64,000 bases of DNA from Arsenicicoccus cauae (GTDB lineage Bacteria; Actinomycetota; Actinomycetes; Actinomycetales; Dermatophilaceae), in contig NZ_WLVL01000019.1 of assembly GCF_009707125.1 (NCBI RefSeq), positions 1-64,000 of the forward strand, in the 5' to 3' direction. The notes under the pieces were generated by a model. The model saw only the letters and a program-made list of their open reading frames with translations. It had not been told where the DNA came from and searched no databases. Shown here in pieces: positions 43,081-50,327 of the stretch (positions are counted from its first letter, which is position 1; each line of letters starts with the position of its first letter). Position numbers and translations under genes: made by a program.

Positions 43081-43758
43081 GGGTCCCATGAGGGTGCGGT
43101 CGCGCAGCACGTCAGCGTAGGACGATGCCCAGAGGTGCGGCTTCACCAGAACCTCCAGGCTCGACTCGTGCACGGCGATGGCGCCACGGTCGAAGAGCAC
43201 GTGGACGTCGGCTCGCAGACAGATGCCGTTCTGCAGGTGGTTGTAGGAACGCCCCCGGTAAGGCGCGATGTGCGCCGCCTGAAGAGTTGCGACCTCGTCG
43301 AAACCTGTTATGGCGCAACGTCCTCCGTAGGCATCGAGGATAGCACTCCGGAACTGGTCCTGAGCCTCGCGTTGCGCCGTCTCGATGAGGCGCCGCGTGC
43401 GCTCATCACCGAGCACGGTGGGGTCGAACTCGGGCAGGTCGTCGTCCTCAGGCAGCAGCGAGGACGGTGCGGGCGGTGCGGGCGGCGCCTCTCCCGGCAC
43501 GCCGTGCCTCGCCACCCCGTCGTGGATGTCGCGGAGCACCTCGTTCGTGACCGTGTCGCCCGGCGAGAACTTGCTGTCCGGCATAGGGCTACGCTGCGCG
43601 GCTTCCCAGGTCGCCCTGATGAGGTCGCGCTTCGACATGAACTCCGCGCCCGGAACGCCAAGGCGTTCCGCGACGGCGAGCAGGAAGTCCTTCCGCACCG
43701 TGCCGCCGTTCGAGGCGGTGAAGTGCGGGATGCCGAGCAGGTCCGACAGCGTGGCCAT
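43009..43758 (-). CDS. HNH endonuclease
   Basis: A 249-residue protein. The C-terminal HNH module is clear: AYGGRCAITGF, AAHIAPYRGRSYNHLQNGIC and DVHVLFDRGAIAV. The N-terminal part (MATLSDLLGIPHFTASNGGT, then RKDFLLAVAERLGVPG) resembles small domains found in restriction enzymes, and a Pro/Asp linker lies in between. ATG 43758 is used; GTG 43800, overlapping the upstream stop, is an alternative. Downstream of the SHOCT-tailed protein on the same strand and convergent with the methyltransferase by 72 bp. Confidence 0.85.
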   Translation of the reverse strand: MATLSDLLGIPHFTASNGGTVRKDFLLAVAERLGVPGAEFMSKRDLIRATWEAAQRSPMPDSKFSPGDTVTNEVLRDIHDGVARHGVPGEAPPAPPAPSSLLPEDDDLPEFDPTVLGDERTRRLIETAQREAQDQFRSAILDAYGGRCAITGFDEVATLQAAHIAPYRGRSYNHLQNGICLRADVHVLFDRGAIAVHESSLEVLVKPHLWASSYADVLRDRTLMGPLRQRDRPSVPALRGHRLWAGFVD

Positions 43759-43792
43759 CTCCCGGCGCTCCGGGTAGTCGCGCCCGTACTCC

Positions 43793-44611
43793 CTAGCCAC
43801 CGAGCACCTGCCGCTTCGCCGCGCTGAAGTCCTCATCGGTGAGCACGCCCGAGTCGCGCATCGCCGCCAACGCACGAATCTCGTCTACCACGGAGCCTCC
43901 CCGCTTTGGCTCCGCCGCCGTGAAGATGCCGCTGAGCCGAGGGAAGCGCTCTGGACTGACCAGGCCCTTGGCGAAGAGCAGCGCGGCGTCCTCCTTGCCT
44001 CGATGCTCGTTCTCCGGCACACGAAGGGGGATCACGCACGACGGCCGCGCGCGAGCGTGGTCAGCGATGGGACGGAACGCCAAGGTGGTGCCGTCTGGCT
44101 GCGCCTTCACCTCGGCGGCGACGTCGTCATGGACGGCAGGATGAACGAGGACGATGCCGGGCAGTCGCGGGTGGATGAAGATGGTGGGGTCCGTGAGCCC
44201 ACGTCCTGCGCCACCAAGACCGTTGGTGATGCGGAACGCCGTGGGTTTGGGCTGGAAGGACGCCTTGACGCTCCACAATCCGCGTGCCTGATCCTGCAAG
44301 TCCTGAAGGTCGAAGCCGTCGACGTTGTGCCCGCCGGGCGCGCTGAGGATGCCGGTCGACCAGGCTGCCGCAGCGACGATCCACTCGACGCTCGCGCCGA
44401 CCACGAAGCGGTTGCCCCGGTCGGAGGGGTCGCACCGGTCGATAAGCAGTTGCAGGCTGTTCTCGACCTCAGACCGGACGGCATGGTCACGCCCCATGCT
44501 CGCCCGCAACTCATCGAAGGCCGGCGACCCGGACGTGCCGGATTCGCCCACCCCGAGCGTGAGTTGGCGTTCCACAAGGTCACAGTACGAAGATCGGCGC
44601 CAGGTGGCCAC
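43793..44611 (-). CDS. Putative restriction endonuclease with C-terminal SHOCT domain
   Basis: A 272-residue protein. Residues 70-115 hold ASVEWIVAAAAW, GHNVDGFDLQDL and LWSVKASFQPKP: a Glu, an Asp and a Ser-Val-Lys arranged like a PD-(D/E)XK nuclease core. The C-terminus VDEIRALAAMRDSGVLTDED plus FSAAKRQVL is a textbook SHOCT motif. It lies between the vsr remnant and the HNH gene in one minus-strand unit. Nuclease identity is inferred from the motif spacing and neighbours; it could instead be a regulatory partner. Confidence 0.6.
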   Translation of the reverse strand: MATWRRSSYCDLVERQLTLGVGESGTSGSPAFDELRASMGRDHAVRSEVENSLQLLIDRCDPSDRGNRFVVGASVEWIVAAAAWSTGILSAPGGHNVDGFDLQDLQDQARGLWSVKASFQPKPTAFRITNGLGGAGRGLTDPTIFIHPRLPGIVLVHPAVHDDVAAEVKAQPDGTTLAFRPIADHARARPSCVIPLRVPENEHRGKEDAALLFAKGLVSPERFPRLSGIFTAAEPKRGGSVVDEIRALAAMRDSGVLTDEDFSAAKRQVLGG

Positions 44612-44635
44612 CTGGCGCGCGGCATCACGACCGCC

Positions 44636-44960
44636 TCAACGCCTCGTCCACCTGATTGCCGCCTCCGTCGGCGCGACGTGCTCCCAGATGGGGATCACTT
44701 GCCACCCAGCCTCGTCGAGCGAGCGGTCCGTCGGCGTCACGCGCCTTGTTCGCCGCGAACTTGGCGCGCCACCACTCCAAGTTTCTGCGTGGCTCCGTGC
44801 CGTGCTCCGGGCAGTCGTGCCAGTAGCACCCGTCGACGAAGACGGCGAGGCGCTGCCGCGTGAACGCGATGTCCACCGAACAGCGCCGGTTTCCTGGCAC
44901 CAGGTAGATGACCCGGAACCGCCTACCCCGCCGGTGCAACTCCCGCCGCAGACGTCGAGC
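44636..44960 (-). pseudogene. vsr: Vsr mismatch endonuclease, truncated and frameshifted
   Basis: The frame contains LRRELHRRGRRFRV, DIAFTRQRLAVFVDGCYWHD, CPEHGTEPRRN and WWRAKFAANKARDAD, all diagnostic of very-short-patch repair nuclease. The first about 25 residues are missing: a TAA stop and unrelated lower-GC DNA lie immediately upstream (about 44960). Near 44732 the frame shifts (a 2-nt loss fits best), after which TDRSLDEAGWQVIPIWEHV completes the family's C-terminus. Vsr normally repairs T:G mismatches left by deamination at 5-methylcytosine sites, matching the neighbouring methyltransferase. Confidence 0.85.
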
Positions 44961-45142
44961 TTAGCGTTATGGGGCTCAAGTGAATTCACGTAGATGTTCT
45001 TTGCGCCTTCGATGCCACCAGCGTAATTGCGGTGGATGACTTCACCCTCTAGAGTAAAGATGGGGCGACCATCAGCGGACATTTGCTGATTGCCATCCTT
45101 GAGTTTCGGTTCACCCGAACCTGTACCAGTGACCTTCACCAT
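44961..45142 (-). pseudogene. Fragment of an unrecognised lower-GC gene
   Basis: About 60 codons beginning MVKVTGTGSGEPKLKDGNQQ and containing GRPIFTLEGEVIHRNYAGG. Codon use is much less GC-biased than anywhere else in the window. The frame formally continues into vsr DNA out of vsr's first frame, so its true C-terminus has been replaced at the junction near 44960. Short proteins of this look occur in plasmids and integrative elements, but I cannot name it. Confidence 0.45.
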
Positions 45143-45325
45143 TAGAGGGAAGGCTTGTGTTGAAGTAGGGACCCTCCGGAAGTATCAAAAATGAAGGAAT
45201 CGATGTCCATAGTGGCTATCTCTTTTCCTTTAAGCCACTACCAGGATAAGCCCTACGTATCCCTGTTCTCTACAAAGTCCCCAAACCCTTTTTTAAACAC
45301 GTTCGAAATTTCAGTGGAGGGCTGA

Positions 45326-45535
45326 TCAACCGCCGCAAGATTCCAGTTGGCACTCGGGTGCCGTCTTGGCAGTCTTAAGCGCGTCCTGCATGGGGAATGA
45401 TGCTGGGTCTAGCACCCATCGACTCGAATCCTCCGAAACTTCCGCGCTGGCATCTTGCGTGAGTTTGACCCGAGGCGCAGGGCAATTTCCGGTCACATAG
45501 GACTCGGTCCCTAAGTCGGGACCGGTCAACTTCAT
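45326..45535 (-). CDS. Small hypothetical protein
   Basis: A 69-residue frame beginning MKLTGPDLGTESYVTGNCPA and ending ECQLESCGG, with three cysteines and no signal peptide. It lies 24 bp downstream of the lipoprotein gene in the same low-GC stretch and uses similar codons. No ribosome site is obvious. It may be a decayed second copy of the lipoprotein's domain (note shared PxPQ/CQ-type ends), but similarity is weak. Confidence 0.35.
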   Translation of the reverse strand: MKLTGPDLGTESYVTGNCPAPRVKLTQDASAEVSEDSSRWVLDPASFPMQDALKTAKTAPECQLESCGG

Positions 45536-45559
45536 GTATTGATCAGTGCTGGGTGGAGT

Positions 45560-45958
45560 TTATTTCTTGTTTTTTCCAGTGACGGTAGGAGCCGAGCACT
45601 GAATGCAAAACCATTCTTGCGGCTGTACCCTTCGATAGACGGATACGGACATGTCAGACTTGTCCAATCTGTTGAGGTCGATATCGCCCGATTTGTCCGG
45701 GAATCGCACTGCGCCCTGCACGAGGAATGGGGCGTTCGACGTGGGGTCAATCTCCACCACAGTGGGGCAGTTACTGGCAAACCAAGCCTTCACTGAATCG
45801 GGGGCGCTGCCCGCGATACTGCTGCTGGAAGCCTGATCGGGCGTGGTAGCAGTCCCTGCCTGAGATGCTTGCGACTGTTCTGGGGACGCGGAACAACCAA
45901 CTGACAAGGTGACGAGCAGGGCGGCGCTGACCATGCCGAGGGCAGATGAGGTTTTCAT
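45560..45958 (-). CDS. Small lipoprotein in the low-GC end of the island
   Basis: A 132-residue protein. ATG 45958 gives MKTSSALGMVSAALLVTLSV and lipobox LSVGC (Cys22), then a Ser/Gln/Thr linker and a domain with SNCPTVVEIDPTSNAPFLVQ and a terminal CIQC pair. Exported and lipid-anchored. No family recognised. It is the last island gene before the DUF4244 remnant. Confidence 0.65.
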   Translation of the reverse strand: MKTSSALGMVSAALLVTLSVGCSASPEQSQASQAGTATTPDQASSSSIAGSAPDSVKAWFASNCPTVVEIDPTSNAPFLVQGAVRFPDKSGDIDLNRLDKSDMSVSVYRRVQPQEWFCIQCSAPTVTGKNKK

Positions 45959-46018
45959 GCGCCAACCCCATCTGGCGACCGGCTCGCACATGTCGGGCCG
46001 CTCAGCCAACCGAGAGTC

Positions 46019-46150
46019 CTATGACGCGCTAACGGAGTACTCCGCCGTGGTCATCCCCGCCACGCGCAGACCCACCACCCGAGCCTCCCCCCACCGCCCG
46101 CGAAGCCACCACCGGACGCGACCCGTGCACCTCACCAACGACTGGACCAT
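46019..46150 (-). pseudogene. 5' remnant of DUF4244/Flp-like prepilin gene
   Basis: A 43-codon frame with AGGAGGAG upstream of ATG 46150. It encodes a basic leader (RCTGRVRWWLRGRWGEARVV) and then AGMTTAEYSV, the conserved start of actinobacterial DUF4244 proteins, where cleavage after Gly and Glu at +5 are prepilin features. In intact members a hydrophobic pilin helix follows. Here the sequence leaves the family after AEYSV and stops four codons later at 46019, where island DNA begins. It is the counterpart of the left remnant at 31592-31906. Confidence 0.8.
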
Positions 46151-46314
46151 GACTGCCTCTCCTCCTGCTCACCTGGCTGGACGAGTCCATCGTCAGGAAG
46201 GGTGGGCCAGGAGGACAGGGCGAGCCGCGCGCCTGTGGACGAGGCGTGCCGGGACGCGACGAGCTGTGGACAAGGACCCGTTCGGCACGGGTTCCGGCTC
46301 GATGCCCGCCGGGC

Positions 46315-46557
46315 TCAGGACTCGACGTAGGTGCCCTGGTGCTGCTCGGCGAGCGCCCGGAAGCGCGTCCTCAGGCCCTCGACCGCCCCGCCCCCGTCGG
46401 CGTCCGGGAGCCGCGAGTCGGTGATTCGCACGGTCCAGCCACCGGGGCCCCCACCCACCTCCACCGGGTCGAAGCCCTCCTCGCGGAGCTGGGTCGCCAC
46501 GTGGTCGGCGACGCCCTCGGTGGGCAGGACCAGGACGTGCGGGGGCTGAGTGCTCAC
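46315..46557 (-). CDS. Small RraB-like protein
   Basis: An 80-residue protein from GTG 46557 with GGAGGAG upstream. The sequence VADHVATQLREEGFDPVEVG, GWTVRITDSRLPDADG and TRFRALAEQHQGTYVES follows the RraB (ribonuclease E activity regulator) fold pattern of an alpha/beta unit. It is a single short domain. The assignment is by pattern recognition and moderate. It lies between the prepilin remnant and the secreted-protein/cyclase pair. Confidence 0.6.
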   Translation of the reverse strand: MSTQPPHVLVLPTEGVADHVATQLREEGFDPVEVGGGPGGWTVRITDSRLPDADGGGAVEGLRTRFRALAEQHQGTYVES

Positions 46558-46856
46558 GGTGGACTCCTCCGGTGCGGCAAAAGGACGACCACCACATCCT
46601 CCCCTACGGGCCCGCGAGGACCGGCGGCTCGCGAGCCCATCGCGCACCGTGACGGCTCCGCTCACCTTTCGTCGCGGGTGGTCACTGTCCGCACACGTGC
46701 TGGCGGGCTACTTGGCCCCTCCGGGGTATTTCCGCTCTCCATTGGGGTTGCCTCCGCCGTCAACCAGGGCGTGGGACGGGTCTCCCCTGCTGAGATAGGG
46801 GCACGCCATCACGCAGCGTGCCGACGCCGCTGCGGACCGCCCCTCCAGGAGTGCAC
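46558..46856. other. Intergenic region between divergent genes
   Basis: About 300 bases with no supported gene. It should hold promoters for the RraB-like gene (minus) and the secreted-protein gene (plus). A short inverted sequence (CCCCTGCTGAGATAGGGG, near 46784-46801) is the only structure noted. Confidence 0.4.
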
Positions 46857-47483
46857 GTGCGCAGGTTCACAGCGATGCTCATCGCCTCGGTCGCCGCCGT
46901 CACGGCCGGGCTCGCGGGCGCCTCGACCGCCCAGGCCGCCGGGACCGACAGCACCCATGCCGTGTCGGGGTGCCCCGTGCGCACCACTTCACCGATGCTC
47001 TCCCGCCTCGGCGACTCCAACGAGTACTTCCCGGTTCCCAACGGCGGGTTCGCCCTCTGGGGAGCAGGCCGGAACGGCATCTACAGCCTCGCCCTGGAGA
47101 ACGAGCCGTGGTACGTCAACCGGGCCGCGCTCACAGGCTCGCTGCGGCTGTGGCCGGGCGACTCCACACGCACGGCAGAGCTGTGCGTCGGGGAGGGAGA
47201 GGACTCCTTCCGCTTCTTCTACAAGGGCACGGGACAGGTCGGCAGCCGGCTGCTCGTCCGCACGACCGTTCGCTCGGAGACCGGGACCTATACCTACGGC
47301 ACGACCCTCGACGCGTCCCGCGCCGGGTGGCAGCTGTCCCCCGTGGTGCCCGTGCCCAACCACGCCACCGACACGGTGCAGCAGCTCTCCATCGCCTTCG
47401 TCAACACGACCCCCTTCGACTCCGTCCGGACCATCCTCGTCGACGACGTCCTGATCGACCCATGGCGATCTCGGAACGGCTGA
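46857..47483 (+). CDS. Secreted protein of unknown function
   Basis: A 208-residue protein with a clean signal peptide (RRFTAMLIASVAAVTAGLAG then ASTAQAAG) and a predicted beta-rich domain of about 175 residues containing GCPVRTTSPMLSRLGDSNEY and LRLWPGDSTRTAELCVGEGE; the two cysteines may pair. GTG 46857 has AGGAG 7 nt upstream. The layout resembles carbohydrate-binding-like jelly rolls, which I cannot confirm. The next gene, a diguanylate cyclase, starts inside it (22-nt overlap), so the two are likely co-expressed. Confidence 0.7.
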   Translation: MRRFTAMLIASVAAVTAGLAGASTAQAAGTDSTHAVSGCPVRTTSPMLSRLGDSNEYFPVPNGGFALWGAGRNGIYSLALENEPWYVNRAALTGSLRLWPGDSTRTAELCVGEGEDSFRFFYKGTGQVGSRLLVRTTVRSETGTYTYGTTLDASRAGWQLSPVVPVPNHATDTVQQLSIAFVNTTPFDSVRTILVDDVLIDPWRSRNG

Positions 47484-48871
47484 CGAGCAGGCCGATCGAG
47501 CCCTGGCACCAGGAGGTGGCGGGGGCGTCGCCATACCCCTCGCACGCGTCCGCACCTCCCTTCCGCAACCCCGAGCCACGGGACTACGACGAGCAGTGGC
47601 GCGATGCGTCCGTCGGCGCGCGCATCCTGTCGCTCCTGCCCGGCGCGCTCGCCATCGTCGCGGCGGTGCTGATGGCGACCCTGGCGTACACCCCGCCGAG
47701 CATGCGGTGCGTCCTGGTCGGAGTCGGCCTCGGCCTCCTCTACCTCGTGGCCTTCCGGTCACCGTTCGAGTCCTCGGTGGGGGGCTCGGTGCCCACCCAA
47801 CCTGTGCTCATGGGGCTTCTTCTCGCCACCCCGCTGCCCGGCGTCGGCCTGACCGTCCTGGTGGCCGTGCTCCTCGGTGGCTGGCTGGACGGGCGGCGCG
47901 GACCACGAGCGTTGCTCCTCGAGGCCGGCAACGCCCTGCACGTCGTGGCGCCGGTCGCGGTCCTGTGGAGCACCCGCGACCCGGGCGGCATGGTCCAGGC
48001 CGGCCCTGCCGCGCTCGTCGCCGCCGTCGCGGCGCAGCTGCTCCTCGACGGGCTGTCGGCCTCTTTTGCGGACCGTTGGCTCGGGACGCCCCTGCGCGAG
48101 ATGGTGCGACCGCTGCTGTGGACGTGGAAGCTCGACGTCCTGCTCGCCGTCCTCGGCTGGGCCCTGGTCGTCGCCGTACGCCCGCACCACCCCCTCGCGC
48201 TGGCGGTCCTGGCCGTCCCGATCCTGCTGGTGCGCTTCTTCGCGAGCGACCGGGAGACCTATCTGGCGCAGTCGATAGCCATGCACGACGCGTATGCCGC
48301 AGCCAGCGCCGCAGCACGCCGAGACATCCTGACCGGGGTCGCCAACCGCCGCGGCTGGACGCAGGCCGTCGCCGAGGCCCAGGACCGCGTGGCCGACACG
48401 GCACGACCCGTCGTCGCCACGGTGCTGTGCGCCGACCTCGACCGGCTCAAGGTCGCCAACGACGTCTACGGCCACGAGCTGGGCGACGCTCTCATCCGCG
48501 ACTTCGCGCAGGTGCTGCGCGACTGCGTCCCGTCCGACGCCACGGTGGCCCGGCTCGGCGGCGACGAGTTCGCGGTCCTGACCGTCACCCCCAGCCGCCG
48601 TGGCCCCGTCGACCTCATCGGGCTGGTCCAGGAGGCGGTGCAGGCGCACAGCTCCGACCTGCCCGTCCGGCTCTCCGCCTCCCTGGGCCAGGCCAGCTGC
48701 GGGCCGGGGGGCTGCATCGGGCAGACGCTGATCGAGGCCGACGAGGCGTCCCGGCTGGACAAGGAGGGCCGCCGCGCCCAGCGAGGGGCCGGCGGACTCG
48801 ACTTCCCGCCGGGGGCGCCGGGGGCGCGCGGCCAGGGTTCTCCCAGCGGCATCCGGGTCTTCGTCCGCTGA
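47462..48871 (+). CDS. Membrane diguanylate cyclase (GGDEF)
   Basis: A 469-residue protein with a soluble N-terminus, about six to eight helices (60-270; MASE-like but unnamed) and a GGDEF domain with RLGGDEFAVLTV near residue 365. Cyclase residues such as CADLDRLKVANDVYGHE are intact. No RxxD inhibitory site precedes the loop. ATG 47462 overlaps the preceding gene by 22 nt; starts further in are possible. It is unlike the two tandem cyclases at 6-9 kb in its membrane part. It lies inside the ancestral tad region. Confidence 0.88.
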   Translation: MAISERLTSRPIEPWHQEVAGASPYPSHASAPPFRNPEPRDYDEQWRDASVGARILSLLPGALAIVAAVLMATLAYTPPSMRCVLVGVGLGLLYLVAFRSPFESSVGGSVPTQPVLMGLLLATPLPGVGLTVLVAVLLGGWLDGRRGPRALLLEAGNALHVVAPVAVLWSTRDPGGMVQAGPAALVAAVAAQLLLDGLSASFADRWLGTPLREMVRPLLWTWKLDVLLAVLGWALVVAVRPHHPLALAVLAVPILLVRFFASDRETYLAQSIAMHDAYAAASAAARRDILTGVANRRGWTQAVAEAQDRVADTARPVVATVLCADLDRLKVANDVYGHELGDALIRDFAQVLRDCVPSDATVARLGGDEFAVLTVTPSRRGPVDLIGLVQEAVQAHSSDLPVRLSASLGQASCGPGGCIGQTLIEADEASRLDKEGRRAQRGAGGLDFPPGAPGARGQGSPSGIRVFVR

Positions 48872-48880
48872 TTGCCGCTG

Positions 48881-48904
48881 AATGGCGCCAGGGCGTGCGC
48901 CATT
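48881..48904. terminator. Terminator-like hairpin between cyclase and tadC
   Basis: AATGGCGC (48881-48888) pairs perfectly with GCGCCATT (48897-48904), 9 nt after the cyclase stop. The cyclase and tadC are convergent. Confidence 0.5.
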
Positions 48905-49035
48905 CGCCGCAAAATGTCTCCATTGGGACGTCAGGGGCCGCCTCATGTCGAGGACGCCGTGCGTCGCGCCGACCACTCGGCCGCCGTGGACAAGGCGGCC
49001 CGCAGGGTCCACCGGCTCCCCTCGGACCGGTGAGC

Positions 49036-49608
49036 TCAGCGGGCGAGGGACGAGGCCATCCCCAGCACGACGGGCACGATCGTGGTCAGCACGAAACCGG
49101 GCAGGAAGGTCAGGCCCAGGGGCAGCGCGAGCCGCGCCGAGAGCACGCCGGCCCGCTCGCCCGCCGCCTGGGCCTCAGCGTGGCGCATGGCCGTGGCCGC
49201 CTCCCGCAGCAGCCCGGAAGGGGGCACGCCCGCCCGCTCGGCCACCACGAACGCCGCCGCCACCTCGTGCCATCCGGCTGACACGAGGCGCCACGCCTCG
49301 GACGGCGACACCCCCCAGCGGACGGCCGCCGCCACCACCCGCAGCTCGTGGCCTGCCCGCCCACCCACCACCGCCGCCACCACGTCCAGGGCATCGAGCA
49401 GGCCGCAACCGCCGGAGAGGGCCACCGCGAGCAGGTCCGCGCTCTCGGCGACCTGACCGACGAGCAGGGGGCGATCCCGCCCCAGCCGAGCAGGCCGTGC
49501 CTGGGCCACCGGGACCCGGTCGGACCCGTCGCCGGTGGGGGGAGGAGCGAGGAGCACGGCGGCGACGACGAGCGCACCCACGGCCAGCGCGAGCTCCGAA
49601 GGGCTCAT
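49036..49608 (-). CDS. tadC: Tad secretion inner-membrane protein TadC
   Basis: A 190-residue type II secretion F domain protein with three helices (about 5-20, 105-125, 160-190). Landmarks are ADLLAVALSGGCGLLDALDV and AERAGVPPSGLLREAATAMR. ATG 49608 overlaps the tadB stop (ATGA). It is the last gene of the ssd-tadA-tadB-tadC operon; the prepilin and TadE-type genes that normally follow are destroyed. With TadB it would form the membrane platform of the Flp pilus machine. Confidence 0.88.
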   Translation of the reverse strand: MSPSELALAVGALVVAAVLLAPPPTGDGSDRVPVAQARPARLGRDRPLLVGQVAESADLLAVALSGGCGLLDALDVVAAVVGGRAGHELRVVAAAVRWGVSPSEAWRLVSAGWHEVAAAFVVAERAGVPPSGLLREAATAMRHAEAQAAGERAGVLSARLALPLGLTFLPGFVLTTIVPVVLGMASSLAR

Positions 49609-50327
49609 GAGACGACCGTCTCTCTCTGCGCCACCGCAACCTGACGCGACACCCAGCGATGTCCCACCACGGTCAGGACCACCCCGACCGCGCTGCAGGA
49701 CAAGGCCGTCGCCGAGCCGTAGACCGCGCCGACGTCCAGCCCGAGGCCGAGAACCGCGAGCGGCCCCGCGAGGGGCAGGGCGCTCAGCAGCCGCCCGGTC
49801 GCTCGAGCACCCGCCACCGCCCCGCCCACCGCGCCGTCCTGCGCCAGCTGCTGGCGGCTCGAGTCGAGGGCCGCTCCGACGGCCCCACGCACCGGGGCCC
49901 CGACCTCGCTCGAGACCTGCAGGGCGTGCGCGACCGAACGAGCCACCCGGCCGCCCTCCGCGCAGCGCAACCACGCCTCGTGGGCCTCCTCTCCGGCACC
50001 GAGACGGAGCTCCACCCGGGCCGGGTGGTCGGCGGCGCGCGTCACGACCTCGTGGGCTGACCGGACGTCGAGCCCCGCCCCGAGCGCCGACGCCAGCGCC
50101 TCCGCGACGGCCAGCCGCTCGGTCTCGTGCTCGAGGGACCCGTGGGGCGACGGCCCCCGAGCCAGCCCCCGGACCCTGGTGAGGCCGCGCCCACGTCCAG
50201 CGTCGGGCCCGCCCCGGCCCGAGCCGTCGTCCCGCGCCCAGGACGAACGCCTCGGCCAGGTCCACAGCAGCAGGGCCAGGGCGCTCAGGATCCCCACGCC
50301 CACCGCGATCGGGCCGTCGGGGGTCAT
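49605..50327 (-). CDS. tadB: Tad secretion inner-membrane protein TadB
   Basis: A 240-residue F-domain protein: N-terminal helix (about 7-23), cytoplasmic linker, the GSPII_F core (about 70-170) with EALASALGAGLDVRSAHEVV, and two C-terminal helices. Overlaps tadA and tadC by ATGA on each side. Partner of TadC in the platform of the Tad apparatus. Confidence 0.88.
   Translation of the reverse strand: MTPDGPIAVGVGILSALALLLWTWPRRSSWARDDGSGRGGPDAGRGRGLTRVRGLARGPSPHGSLEHETERLAVAEALASALGAGLDVRSAHEVVTRAADHPARVELRLGAGEEAHEAWLRCAEGGRVARSVAHALQVSSEVGAPVRGAVGAALDSSRQQLAQDGAVGGAVAGARATGRLLSALPLAGPLAVLGLGLDVGAVYGSATALSCSAVGVVLTVVGHRWVSRQVAVAQRETVVS

Larger units (their letters stand above)
31907..46018. 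mobile_element. Mosaic genomic island inserted in the Tad locus
   Basis: About 14.1 kb lie between two gene fragments of one operon: the Rv3654c-like remnant on the left and the DUF4244 remnant on the right. The content is unlike the core: restriction genes, an insertion sequence, a broken resolvase, an SMR resistance pair, CRxGGRRC- and AGxPxGGxFA-type small proteins common in actinobacterial mobile elements, and a lower-GC end (about 44.96-45.96 kb). The core heptamer GGCATAC occurs only once, inside the insertion sequence. No intact integrase and no convincing att repeats were found. Edges are accurate to about 20 bp. Confidence 0.8.

Noticed and set aside
31880-46060. att direct repeats flanking the island
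   Set aside because: Comparison of both junctions by eye gave no shared core longer than a few bases, and no tRNA lies at either edge.
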